The notes beneath the pieces are model-generated. The model did not search any database. It was not told the DNA's origin and saw nothing but the letters and a program-made list of their open reading frames with translations. The position numbers and the translations under genes were made by a program. From positions 29,499,382 to 29,563,381 of the forward strand of contig NC_081547.1 of the NCBI RefSeq assembly GCF_901000735.1: a DNA stretch of 64,000 nt, in the 5' to 3' direction. Below are positions 36,691 through 49,632 of this stretch, in pieces (positions within the stretch are counted from its first letter, which is position 1; the number at the start of each line of letters is the position of its first letter). This stretch comes from Corylus avellana. Taxonomy: Eukaryota > Streptophyta > Magnoliopsida > Fagales > Betulaceae.

Positions 36691-39600
36691 TTATGTATAT
36701 GTGTGTGTGTGTGTGTGAGGTTTGCTTGATTTGAGCTTGGAGTTGGTTTTCTTGTTTGATTTCGGCTCTGTTTGGTTCGATGATAGAATGGGAGGAAAAT
36801 GAATTGAAAAATGCCTTGTATTGCGAAAGAGAAATTAACAATTTTAAAGCATATTGTCTTATTTTCGCGAGTTTTTTTCTCGCATTCTTTATGAGGAACC
36901 AAACAGAGCTTAATTTGTGATTTCAGATCGTATGAGCTTAGCCATGTTATCTGTTAGATACAGAACTTCTCGATCTAACTAAGCCATGAGCTCGGCCGTG
37001 CCTTAGTGTGTCGCCTTTAGCATTTGTCTCATTTTAGTGTACAATTTGGATCGGAACAGTGTAAATTTATTCTACTGTGTTTTTCTTGAGCCAAGTGAAT
37101 CTAGATTCCCAAATAACCCCAACCTTTTTTTCGGCTTTTGATGGGGTCTAAGGGGGGGAAAAAGTTACGGTACTTGTGATTATATGAATTTATTGGCACT
37201 CTTGCGGTTATTATTTTTAACCTGTGAATTGGTGGTGGTGTCCTGGTTACGAAGTTAAAAATCATAACATGAGCTGTATGGTACAAGTACAACTGCCGTT
37301 GTAGTACTAGAGATTTTGTGTACGGAAAGAAATTTAAATGTGTAATTTTAGGTGACAAAGCAAGGTCATAGTTTAATGGCTGCATTTGATGATGCAGGAA
37401 ACTGGCTCATGTGTTCATTTTGGAAGGATAAGGATCTTCTAGATTTATCAGGATAACTCTACAGTGGAGTTCTTAAAATCTTAACTATTAATTGTAGTTA
37501 ATGGTTCATGATTTTCCATTTCTAAGTTTTCGTTTGGAGAGGAAAGAAATAGCAGTAATGGTGTGATCTCAAAGCTATTGCCTCTTTAGTCACAAAAGGT
37601 TTCGGAAATTCTATTCACTTTAGGATACTTTTTTATTGGGAAAGAAATAATAAGCTCTTAGCGGATGGCAGATGCTCCTCTGCTTGACTGCCGACTTCAC
37701 ATAGGGAGCTATATAGTATTAACTTTCTTCATAAGTCTTATAAAGAATATGAGTACAGTTAAGAACAGTAGCTGCCCAACTTTGAATAAGAAATCATCTT
37801 CCTGGTGGGAGGCAAATAAAGAAAATTGTGGAAGTTTGCATGTGCCCCTTTCAAAAAAACATAGTATGCTTTCGGTGCCTAAAATAGTGTTCTCCTACAA
37901 ACTCTGTAATTCTATCTGACATCTGTAGAATCCACGTATTAATTCTCCTTTGCCAAAGTATTGTTGTGATAGTTTGTTGCTTTCATTGACTTTCATGAGG
38001 TGCTCTTTAACACATTACAAGTCAATAAATTTTTCTTTTCTTCCTTTCTTTCTTTCTTTTTTTCTTTTCTTTTTTGAATATAAATCTAGCACTTGAATTT
38101 TGTGTCTTTCATTGCATTGCTTTGTAGTCATCCATCAGTTATATAGTCATGTTTGTATAATGCTTTTCCCTTTATGCTGCATAGTGCAAACTAATGAAAC
38201 TATTGAGCTGTTACCATAGCTCAATCCGCATGTAATGCTTACATGGCTCTGTTGAATTCCAGATTCCGTAGGGACGACTTCACATGTGCAACCCTTACTT
38301 GAGAAGCCTGGCCGGGTAGCTGTATATAATGCCAACTGCCCCGTTCCAAGTAAATTCTGCTCTCAAGGTGTAGCGGTTAATGGGAAGCTCATATTTTCGT
38401 CAACAAAGCGGAAGGGGATGATAGTATCATCTGCAAAGGCATCTGAAGCTACTGAAACATCTAAGTCTGATGGTAAGGTTATTTCTTTATGGCCAAGAAT
38501 GCTGTAGGGTTCTACGGAATCTGTACTCTTGATATTCTCTGGTTATAACAGACACGAAATAGAAAAGTACAGGCTTAGTAGTTGTATAATAAGATGCATA
38601 ACCATGCATCAGTTTCAGAACTTGTGTGATCTTGTCTATAAAAGTGGCACATAAATTTTGTAATTTTTCCTCAACAGTGGTTGTTATTATGCTTAACAAA
38701 AAAGAAAAGAAAAATTAGAGAACAGATCCCAATAGGTCCATTTTTTTATTATCTTTATTCATGCATCCTATGTACTTCTCTGCATGAATATTGGGTATTT
38801 TCTGATTGCAATTTCACTGTGTTTTCTACTAAAGGTAATCATTGTCATTGAAAAAATCTGGTTGCATTTGGGATTTTGTCTTCTTCAAGCATCATACTGC
38901 CATTCTGCTTATTGACATTGATGGTGTTCATGAAAACAATATGATTTGAAGATTGTTTTGCATAGCTTTATGGTTTTCGAATATGTCATATTTGATTGTC
39001 TGATTTTATCGGTTATCTTTGCATCCTAAAACTGAATGGTTATGATGCAACAGTTTCGACAGATGGCATTATCCGGGGCTCATTGAAGAAGAAAACACCA
39101 TTCAGTGCTACTTTTCCTAATGGATTTGAGGTGAGAATATCTCTTTGAATTCTATTAGCTTTTCCGCTCCATTTGTTTATCTGTTGATGTGGTGTTAAAG
39201 TTGATTAGTGATAGATCTACAGAAACTAGCAGTAATATTACCTTTTTACTTCTTTTTTTACTGCTAAGCTGTCCGAAAAAAATTGGAAAAAGTCATTTTT
39301 GTTAATTGCTATTTTCAGTCATGCTTTGATGCATGAAGCTCAAATGCTTCTAAGCTTATTGAGGTTGATATATGATGAACTCCCATGTGATGATTTCTAT
39401 TCTCGTATATACCTGGTCAGTTTAAATCTCATATTTAGATTTTTTTCCAAGGCTGAATTTAAATTCCTGCAAATCTTCAACGCTGAAAACACATGCTCAG
39501 CACTCTGCCTTGGTCTGTCTTTCATAACTACTCTTCCTAATCTATGTTCATGGTTCTTTTTAACTTGTCATCTCTTGGTCGAGCTTCTCACATTTATCTT

Positions 39601-41585
39601 GATTGTCATTGATTAGGATTCTCGCTGTCTTCATGTTTTGCATTATTTCCTTCTGTTTTATGATGTAACTGAGTTGCTTATTTTATTTTTTATATCAGGC
39701 ACTCGTGCTAGAGGTCTGTGACGAGACAGAAATTGCTGAGCTGAAACTAAAGGTGAAATCCTATACCCTTGTTTAATTAGCTGGGTTTATTTATTTCTTT
39801 CTTTCTATTCTTTTTAATGGTGTATTTGAAAAATTCATTAAACCGATAAGTGTCAAAACGGTGCTGACAACTCAATATCCAATGAGGAAATTTTAATAGG
39901 CTCCTTTGAACAAACAATGGGTGTTGTGCATAAAAGAAGTCTAAGATATCATGCATGGCAGGGGCATATAGTTATGTCAAATACTTTTACTGATGTGACA
40001 GAGTTAACCTAATCAAATATCAATTATCCCCTTGTCTGTAACATGTCGGTCCTCGGATCATTGCTAGTTGAGGCTTTTAGTTGCATTAATGTATAGGATG
40101 TTTACTGCATTATCTTCTTCGAAAACTGGTTATGTTTTGCTCTTTGATAGGTTGGAGAATTTGAAATGCATCTGAAGCGGAACATTGGAGCCACGAAAGC
40201 TCCCATGTCTGGAATTTCACCAGTGACACCTCCACCTATTCCAACTGAACCCATGGTTGAATCGGCACCTGCTTCCCCACCACCATCACCATCGAAAGCT
40301 TCTAATCCATTTACGAATGTCCCGGTAGAGAAGTCCTTAAAGTTAGCAGCCTTAGAGGCTTCTGGATCCACATATGTCCTAGTATCATCTCCTACGGTAT
40401 GTGGCGTTCTTATGTTGTGTGGAACACCTTCTTCTTTTTTTTTTTTTCTCTTCGGGATAACATATATCATGTACTCTCTGCTATCACCTTTTCTGTTAGG
40501 TTGGCTCATTTCGAAGGGGCAGAACAGTGAAAGGGAAGAAGCAACCTCCTATCTGTAAAGAGGTATCCGTGCATGCATAGATTCTGTCTGTCTAGTATTT
40601 TTGTATGTCTAAAAGTTGTCAAATTAATTTCTAGCAAACAAGTGGGAGAAACAGCACCTTGGCTGCTACTTTTCTTTTTTCTTTTTTCTTTTTTATTTTT
40701 ATAAATTCTTGGGACACCGTGCAAAGTGACCACGTTGGGTGCAAAACCATAAGTGGCTTTTCTTGATTTTGGGATTTACAGGGTGATTTGATAAAAGAAG
40801 GACAAGTGATTGGATATTTGGATCAATTTGGCACTGAACTTCCTGTGAAGGTGAATACTCTTGTTTCGGTGTCTTTAATTATTGAGATTTATTCATGATA
40901 AATGCTTATAATGATGATTTTTATTGGTATCTTGAGCAGTCGGATAAGGCTGGAGAAATCTTAAAGATCCTCTTTGATGAAGGAGGTAAAATGTCCTTTT
41001 ATCTTTTTAGAACTTGATTATTTTTTAATTGTCTTGAATCACATTGCATAATGGGTAAATTATTGGGGATTTTAGTTTGACTATGTAAGGAAGATGGGTA
41101 CGTACCATTATGGAGCCATTTCGCTGACATTGTGCATTGTTCATGATATGTGAATTAATGCCATTCTAAGGTGCAGTCATAGAGGTTTACAAGGTTCATT
41201 ATAATTCTTGATTAATATGGTTCATTACAATTCTTGGTGATCAGTTAATGGTGTTACAGTTTTTCCTTAAATTGCCAACAGACACTTAAGTATCTTCAGG
41301 CCATTTCACGATCAATATTTTTTTTTTTGTTTTATCTGATGATATTAATGATGCCGCATCATTTAAAATTTTTAAATGACATTGCAGCATATTAACCATA
41401 TGACATCAAATAATGCACCAAAAGTCGGTGAATGTGTGTCGTGGACTATGAAGTTCATCCTTCAGTTCTAGCGGCTGTAATTTAACAGTTTGATTTCAAC
41501 TGTTTATGGTTTGCACTTTGCAGAAGCTGTTGGTTATGGAGACCCTCTTATTGCCGTCTTGCCATCATTTCATGGTATCCAGTGA
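36608..41585 (+). CDS. BADC: BADC-type biotin/lipoyl attachment-domain protein, negative regulator of plastid acetyl-CoA carboxylase
   Basis: Nine exons: 36608-36638, 38263-38472, 39054-39130, 39699-39752, 40151-40396, 40500-40562, 40782-40850, 40940-40985 and 41524-41585 (858 bases, 285 aa); every junction keeps frame. The N-terminus (MESAVLQSFHHSVGTTSH) is Ser/Thr-rich and acid-poor, fitting a plastid transit peptide. A Pro/Ser-rich linker (about 150-175) precedes a C-terminal biotinyl-like domain (about 195-283). There GDLIKEGQVIGYLDQFGTEL replaces the BCCP sequence around AMKM, so the biotin-accepting Lys is missing. This is the hallmark of the BADC family, which in Arabidopsis competes with BCCP in the heteromeric ACCase and restrains fatty-acid synthesis. 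Intron 1 (1.6 kb) begins with a CT/TG microsatellite. The paralogue number within the BADC family cannot be assigned. Confidence 0.92.
36643..36718. repeat. (CT)n and (GT)n microsatellites at the start of BADC intron 1
   Basis: About 23 CT units (36643-36688) begin 4 bases after the GT of the splice donor, followed by a (GT)n run at about 36700-36717. Confidence 0.9.
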
Positions 41586-43939
41586 GCTCTCCCCTGTCTT
41601 TGCGTCTTCACCTCTTCTTAAGTAGGGCACGCAAGCATAGTTGGTGATCTGTACTTGACATCTCTTGTGAGTTGAATTGGGTGTAGCTCCGGAATGATTG
41701 TTTAAGCATTATACGATTGAGAGAAAGTGGGTTGTTTTGTTAGGACTATATTGTGTGTATTTTTTAAACTGCATATAGAGGCATGTCGTTCAGCTTAAAA
41801 GCCATGAGGATGCTTCATTAAAGTAGGTTTGGACCATGTGTGACAATAAAAATCTTACAAAACTTTCATTTTCTGGATATCGCCAGATATTTTCAGCCTG
41901 TTTGGTTTAGCTATTTAAAAATGCAATTAATGAAAATGTAGATTTTTAAAAACATAAAGTAAAATAATTATCAGGCCTTTGAAATTGCCTTGCTTGCAAT
42001 TTGAAACACATTACTAAGCGGGACACTAGAATGATGAACCTATGTAAAAACAATATTGAATATTTGCTTTGCTTGGTTCAATAAAGAAGTAATATATTGT
42101 GCGGGAGGGAGGCAAGCATATTCAAGAAAAAGCTTTCACTTTTGTGCGCCTAATGGGAAGTTAAACTTTCTAATAAATTGATTGCAGCCTTGACACATGC
42201 ATATCTAGATCCCAAGGGACAAGGATCCTCTCCATTTCACAATGGACGGGAGAGTATCCAGTTGATGGCTAGGATCTCTCCTTAGAGATCCTAAGGCCAT
42301 CAACCCGCCACATGGCGTATTAAAAAAAAAACTATTTTATTATTTTATTTTTAAAAATAAATAAATAATAAAATATTTTTAAAAATAAATAAATAATAAA
42401 ATATTAAAAAATTAAAAACAAATATTAAAAGGAAGGGTGGTACGACCACCCCATGTTGGCTAAGGGGTGACGGCCACATATCAACAAGGGCATGGGGGTG
42501 GCGTCGCCACCCTATGGAAGAAACTTTGGATTGGGGGTGGCTGTATACATGGCCACTGAGGGGATGGTTCGGCCACCCCAAAAGGCAAAATAAAAAAAAT
42601 AAAAAAATTTGATTTGGCCCGAAGCCACCCCCAAGCGGCCCATGGGGGTGGCGTCGCCACCCCACCGCCATGTCCCAATATGTGGTGGCCGGCCACCCCC
42701 TGTGGCCAGCCACCCTCTTTTTTGTTATATTTGTTTTTAATTTTTTATTTATTTTTGAAAATAAAATAATAAAATAATATTATTTTTTTTAATGCGCCAT
42801 GTGACGGGTTGATGGCCTTAGGATCTCTAAGGAAAGATCCTAGCCATCAACTAAATCCTCTCCAGTCCATTTTGAACTGGAGAGAATCCTTGTCCGATCC
42901 CAAGAGTGCCATTAATATTCAATTTCGTACGTTCTTTCAAGCTTGGTGACACATGCAATTAACCTATTTTATTTTCTATCCTCTCTTTTTGTATAACCAA
43001 CAATATATTCAAGAAGTAATAAGCATAGTAAGATTTACGGACACCGTAGACAAGAGAGAAATAGAAACGGCTTAAAATGTGCAATATAAAAAATAATTAT
43101 TTTAAAACGTGTAATTTAAAAATTATGTAGTGTTTGATAAAATCATGACTTGACTTTTAAAATTACAATTTAGCTTGTAAATGGTGAGCTTAAACAGTGC
43201 TCCCTTACCAAATTTGCATTTTCAAATAGCAATTTTTAAAAACACTCCGAAACCATATAGTTTCCTTGATTTTGTTTAAAATCATACAGCCAAACGGATA
43301 AGAGTTTGAACATCCTTGTGGTCAACTAAGACAAGACAACGTTGTTCAAGTGTAATTAATAAAATAAAATAAATAAAAAATACTTACGAAAAAAAAAATA
43401 GTCTTAACAAGAAACGAATGGATGAAAACACCCCCATGAATTATAAAGACGATCACATGGATTTTTGGTAAAGTAGGGATTTATAACTATAGACCAGCAG
43501 CATCAAATATCTAGAATATTAACTAGAGTACTAGACTATTATTTGTAACAGCTCAGTATCGGGGTGCAGTATACAGAAAAGAGGGCTGAATCTAGGCCTG
43601 AACCATCTCAGACTTGTATGGTATGCTTAATCCAGGTTTGTGTATGTTGTTGAAGAGATTACAAGACAATTACCTATTTAAGGGTTCCTAGCAAAACTTA
43701 GGATTTTGCTTGGATTTAGTTTTAGTTAGAAATGGACCCGTTGAGATTGGGACACGAATCCTTTGTATCCTGATATAGGATACATGTCTCAATTCCACGG
43801 AGTCCCGTTTCAACTGAAACAGAACCCAAGCCAAATCCCAAACGTTAATAGAACATTGCTCTAAAACATGAACACCGTAGACAGATGTACAATATTGAAA
43901 AGTTGTTCAAAAGAACCTGTTGCTCTACACTCCCTGACA
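41586..43939. other. Convergent intergenic region between BADC and the DCD-kelch gene
   Basis: Apart from the Mutator-like element at 42217-42895, no gene or clear repeat is seen. The 3' UTRs of both flanking genes should lie here. Confidence 0.45.
42217..42895. mobile_element. 679-bp non-autonomous Mutator-like inverted-repeat element with perfect 9-bp TSD
   Basis: Ends begin GGACAAGGATCCTCTCC on the left and, as reverse complement, GGACAAGGATTCTCTCC on the right. The 9-bp GATCCCAAG flanks both ends exactly (42208-42216 and 42896-42904). The arms pair for about 140 bases through GATGGCTAGGATC, TTAGAGATCCTAAGGCCATCAACCC and AATAAAATA runs. The core 42430-42720 has repeated GGGTGGCGTCGCCACCC palindromes and other GGTGG/CCACC pairs. 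No transposase is encoded. Long arms with a 9-bp duplication are characteristic of Mutator-like elements. Confidence 0.88.
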
Positions 43940-46900
43940 TCATAAGACAATGGCAGCAAAGAAGCATCTTTTCCCAACGCCTTTAAGATTTGTCAACTGC
44001 CATCCGTGTCCCTCCTTGTAACATTCCACCTATCATCATATCAAAGAAGACTTATAAAGAAAGAAGGATGCTAAAGAGCCATCATGCCCATGGAAAGTTT
44101 TTGAAAGATGCGCCTATGTGAATCCATTTGCATACCGTGTCCAATATCCCCTGGTCTTCGTTCAATCCCCCGATGACATATATAGAATCTGCTATTACAG
44201 CGGCACCAGAATAAGCCCTTGAATCATTTAAGGATTCCCCCATCATCCATGAACCGACACGAGGGTCAAAGACCTCAACAGATGAAACCATTCTATTTCC
44301 ATCATGGCCGCCAACAGCATATCTGCAAAGAAAAATTTCCATAATATAATGGCCTCTTTGGATACTAAGGGGCAAACACACAAAGAGGGTTCTTTTATGG
44401 TGAAATCATTTCTAAGTTGCATATTTATAGAGTCATTTAAATTTTTTTCGGAAGTAATAAAAACAAAAGAACTATAACTTGAGTAATAAAATGGCAGCGA
44501 ACCTAGCTGTGAATAATCATTTCAAAGAAAAAGTTCAACTTACAGTTTGTCATTCAGCACAGCCAATGAATGAGACCCTCTATTTATGGACATATTCTCA
44601 AGTCTAGTCCATGATTGTTCTCGAGGATCAAATCTTTCCACTGAACTGAGATAGTAGAGAAGAATAAGTCAGACAATTAGGAGGAACTTCCAAAGTTCAC
44701 TTCATGCCCTATAAGAAACTGTGCTATAATTTAAAGTATACAAACATTTTTTCTTCAACACACTGTATACATTATGTCATAATGAGATCAGAAGAATCCG
44801 ACTATCCTTACAGTTGGTACGTATGGTAGAGACACTTATAAAACACAGTTTTCCAAGTTCTGAGTTTTAGAAATGAGAAATTTCTATAACTCCTATATAT
44901 AAGAGGATAAAATGACATGAGTCCTGTATAAGCTATTGCAATGCCTATTTTATTCAGGGATAAAAAGTAATTGGGGCATGTGATGTTATTATGGGCATTC
45001 ACCCATCACATTCCAAATGGAAAGTGTATTACTCGAGACATTTAAATAAATTTGAGCAAATCTGGAAAAAAGCAAACACAAAACCCGAATGAGCAGATGC
45101 CCAATTACTGCTCAAAAAACAAAAGTGTGAGCCTCCTCTTCATTTCACAGAAACTTGATTAGGAAGGGATTCCAAAGAGCTTGGCCTAAATATGCCCATA
45201 CTAATAATACCCACTCAAACAAAAACAAAAAATAAAATTAATAAATGAGAATAATACAGCATCCAAAATACAACCATTCTGGAAGAAAATGCAGCCTGCC
45301 ATGACAGTGCCAGTATTAAGATCACATTTTAAACTGAAAAAGCCCAAAAAGAGATTAATGCATACAATGGAGGGTGGCATTCAATACATTATGCTTCTAC
45401 ATCTTTTTTAAGATAACCAGTAGGGCACAATGCATTGATTTCAAGTAGGTCCACTATAAATATATCGTAATTAAGTGTTGATAAACTCTGCCTACTGATG
45501 GCAGATAACTACTCATCCACCAGATAAATAAAGATTTGAAAAAGAAAAAAACTAAAATGGGAACTTACTTCAAGTAATTCTTTCCATCATATCCTCCAAC
45601 AACATAGATTGTGCCATTAATTTCTGCTGCAGCAGTAGCGGATCTCTGACAGAAAAAAAAAATAATAATAAAATGTTAGTGAATGGAATTCTTAGTTGGA
45701 TGGACCGTATAGCATCTTAAAACATAGTCCTATATTTCAAAATTTTAAGCAAAAACAAAGGGTATGGATAGGTGTATGATGTCTGTCAGAGAAGCACTCT
45801 TCTAAAAAATAGTAGACATTATTCACATAGTTGTTCACTTACTAATGCAAGTTGTTACAAGTGAGAAGCATGAAATGAATAATTATTCATATTTTGGCCA
45901 AATCCAGCATTCGCTAATGTATAGGTACGTACATACATATATTCATGCATACATACATATACATATAGATAGAACAAATGGAAAAAATTATTGCAACGCA
46001 AAATATGTTAACTGTGGATCTCGCAATATCCCTGTTTAGTTCTGCCTAGAAAAAAATATCCTTTCTTAGTTCTCACTAAAAATTATTATCAATACATAAT
46101 TTTCTTTTAGTATGTTTATCATGCCACTATCTGGGTGCAAGCAAACCTTATTATCAATATTTATTAGACTCTCCCCTTCACCCATCTTCCGTCTTTCCTC
46201 CTTCCCGCCCACAGCCTCCCTCCCCACCACCTCCACCTCCTCTCCCTTCCGTCTTATGCCCCCTTCCCTAGATCTAACACTCTTTCATGCCTCTCTGTCC
46301 TCCTCCCCCCTTCTACCACCTCTACCACCTCCCCCACCAGCACCACCGAAGGCCTTTTGGGAAATCATTGTCCTCTTTGGTCAGTGGAAAATAAATTGTT
46401 GGTTTTTATAGTCTCTTTGTCTCTCTTTTTCAGGTACTCAGGTTTTTGGTTTGAGATGCCACAAAAACCGATGTCCACATCCACAATGCATTAGATACCA
46501 TTCATGATTCCTCAACAATGGTAGCCTCCTGTCACTACGCCTCAAAACTAACGAGTAACAAGTATCAATGCAGCCGGATCTGCAGCAGTGAATAAGTTTA
46601 TCTGGCTCACTCCCGCAGAGGCCACCTTTGACTCCAACATTCCAACCAAGGTTCCTCTCCAATCTGCTACTGTTTTTAAATCATCGGATTCTCCCCCAAT
46701 TATTGGACTGTTTTTTTTGTACATTTCTGGTCGTATTGTGTTCTACCAGTATTGTTTCTTGTTAGTTTGATATGGTAGTAGGGATTACTACTCTTGTTGT
46801 ACTCTGATTTTTAAAGAATGTTATTTGTTCAGGAAAAAAAAAATGCTAAACACTTGCAAACGCAGTAGAGTCACTAAGAGGTACCTTGTGTAGCATTGAC

Positions 46901-49632
46901 CGAGTGGGGATCCACCTTCCTATGTCTAGATCAAATATTTCCACCTCTGAGAAACATTGAGTTTGAATTCCACCACCAATTGCAAAAAATTTCCGATTCA
47001 AAGAAACTCCTCCTAAGCCTCCCTTCTTTTGATTCAATGAAGGACGAGTAACCCACTTATCACTTAGTGGGTCGTAGGATTCAACTTCAAACATGAAAGA
47101 TTCATTGACTTGTCAATAAAGCAATGCCCAAAATGGATAAGTCAAAAAGGAGAGACCATAACTATTACCTGTATCATACCACACATTATCATGTGCACCA
47201 CCAAACAAGTAAATTTCACCATTTAGCTTTGCAGCTGAGGCATGTGAACGTACAAAACTCATTGGACAAAGGGATTCTATAAGATCACAAGAAGGAGAGT
47301 AACAATCGAAAGCCGGTAACCACAAAGAACCATCATATCCTCCGGCAATAAGTACTTTCTCATCAAGGTCTGAATGAGATTCATCACTTGAGCTGACTTC
47401 TTTTTCAGTAACAAGTCCAATTTCAGGAAATGACCCACGTTCTACCATCTTGATTCGCTCTTTTAAACTTTGAATTTCTCTTCTTGATTCAACCTAAATT
47501 TCAAATTTAAATAGGCATGGATTCAAGATCATTGCAAGGAAGATTCAGATTAAAATTTTTAAAAAAATCAGATTAAAATTTTTTTAAAAAAAATATGTAT
47601 CCTCCGCATTATATTATTGTAGTTTCTGTTTTCTTAATGATAATTCTTTAGGAAGCTAAGCAAGAGATGTTCTTTTCAGAACATGAAGAAAAATAAATGC
47701 ATAACTTGCAGGACATTTGGCAGATTAGAGACAGCCACATTAGTGGAGCACTCAAATGTAAATGCCTATGCTCCAAACAGTAGAAAATTGCACAACTGAA
47801 AATAGCATTTTGAGATGAGAACCATACCAGATCCTGCTCCAAAGAATTGATTGTTTGTACTTGTTTTAAATGAGACAATTTCAACTCCCTATTTTCTTGC
47901 TGTAACTGTACAACACACACATGATACCAAGTTAAAAAGGTAATTAGATGAAAATGGAATTTAAAATGGACAGTATCAATTACCTTAGCCACAAAAAACT
48001 GAGGTTCAGAGGACTCCATTTCTAAATCCGCTGGTTCTTCTGGCAAGCAAATATCATCTAATAACATCTCCCTTTTCATGGATGAAAATGAGGAGCACTC
48101 GCCACTTGGTTTGGAGTGTATATTTTGCTTGTAGCCTATTTCGGCTGCACCCTCATCAATACAAACTTTTGAAAACTGTCTTTGTATGTCCAGAGAAGGT
48201 GCAACACATGAAGAGTTCAATTGCATATTGGACTCAGCCAAATGAGAATGCAAAGCTGCTGTCTTAAAACCTTCAGCTTCCCATCTTTTATCAACAGTAG
48301 GTACCGTTTCATATGAAGTTCTCTGAGGAAAAGAACTTGTTTCTGCTGCAGCAGAAGAGTACGGTACCTCAATATTCGGAACCAAGCCTACAAGCTGGTC
48401 ATTATATATTCCCCAATCATCTGCAGCAGCTTCTGAAAGATTGCATCCTCCATCTAGACAAGGTGCAACGCCTGAAGACTCCCGTTTCATGTTGGACTGG
48501 TGTGAGCTAGGAAGCTTTAGTTCTAAAGCTGGTGTCTTAAAATCTTCGACCTTCTTTCTTGCAGTAGAACTGTTTGAATCTTTAAGCAAATCACTCCACT
48601 TTTTTTGTGGACAAGAAGTCTTCACATCTCTCATGACAGAAGCGTAAGATCGATCATGACCTCTTGTTTCCTCATCCTTTTCTGCCACTTCCTCATCAAT
48701 GAGAGCTTCTTCTCCCCATGGATCAGGAACATGCCGGGATTCCCATTCTGCACTGGCCTGGCCTGGATGAGCATCCCATTCTAATGCAGGCACCTCAATG
48801 CTGCCACCTTCCTGCACAGATGAAGCTTTGAATAGACTGCCCCACTTCTGTGCATTGGCAGGGAGGGAAGTATCCACAATGACTGGTGAAGATGAAAACA
48901 ATGAAATCAACTTCTTTGTTTGATCCCGGTCTAGTTCAAACCAAAATAGTCTTGGTTTATAGTAGTTTTCAGCAATTACAGGTTTGAACTGATCTTCCAG
49001 CAAGGGTTGGCAATGCCTCCGGATTCGAATCTTGACCTAAAATGACAAACAACACAAAATATGTGAACTCCATAGTCCATATATTGCCTTTGATATTGTA
49101 AACACAAAAATCAAACAATGACATCACAACCCAACTACTGGACACAGTGGTAATAATCACAGTCAATACCTGTGCAGCATAGGGGGTAATTGAACCATCT
49201 GAAGTCCATCCATATGGATCAATATTCAACTGTCCTGGGCTTGCAGCCTCGAACAGTCCATGAAGCTTCCTATCACTGTAGTTGAATAAGAAAAGTGGCA
49301 AACCAACACCAACATTCTCTACATAAGAGAAATGTGTAGCCGGTAATCCTGTTCAATAATGTGAATCATGTTTACAAGTATGAGTTGAATAGTATGCACA
49401 AATGAATTTTCTAACAGAGACAAAACTATGCATGCAAAGCATGGGTGGGAGTCAACTAACCGAACAACTGTTTGGAATAACATTCGTTAATAGTGTTATA
49501 AGTGCAGCCAAAGATCACTCCACACAGGTCACTCTTCCGTAGATTCCTTGCAGTTACACTGCAATTCACTGTCCACCGAGTTTTAGGTATTTCCTTCATC
49601 TTGCGTGTCACTTTCTTCCTCCCTGTATCCAT
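43940..49632 (-). CDS. DCD-domain and kelch-repeat protein
   Basis: Ten coding exons on the minus strand: 49461-49632, 49170-49348, 47984-49036, 47828-47905, 47169-47493, 46885-47084, 45569-45645, 44544-44645, 44136-44322 and 43940-44029 (2463 bases, 820 aa); all phases agree. The N-terminal DCD (Development and Cell Death) domain, about 35-165, shows FGCTYNTINECYSKQLFGLP, LFLFNYSDRKLHGLFEA and ENYYKPRLFWFELDRDQTKK. A Ser-rich, probably disordered stretch of about 280 residues follows, then a predicted coiled coil (QQENRELKLSHLKQVQTINS and on), then about five to six kelch blades with GGYDG and GGHDG turns. DCD proteins respond to stress and cell-death signals, and kelch propellers usually bind proteins; the exact function is unknown. 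I recall Arabidopsis At5g01660 as the relative. Intron 6 holds a probable retroposed insertion. Confidence 0.92.
46085..46840 (+). mobile_element. Probable poly-A-tailed retroposed fragment in the DCD-kelch intron
   Basis: Sequence unlike the rest of the intron: a C-rich stretch (46170-46350) with CCACC and CTCC words, then moderately GC-rich sequence. It ends in TTTGTTCAGGAAAAAAAAAA at about 46826-46843, as a retroposed RNA inserted on the plus strand would. No reverse transcriptase was recognised and no flanking duplication was found. It could be the 3' end of a LINE or a processed transcript fragment. Confidence 0.3.

Noticed and set aside
46112..46411. 99-codon Pro/Ser-rich open frame
   Set aside because: Low complexity, in a presumed retroposed or intron sequence, and no homology recognised.
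43940..49632. Viral link suggested by the database phrase influenza virus NS1A-binding protein homologue used for such kelch proteins
   Set aside because: That label names a host kelch protein; nothing viral is present here.
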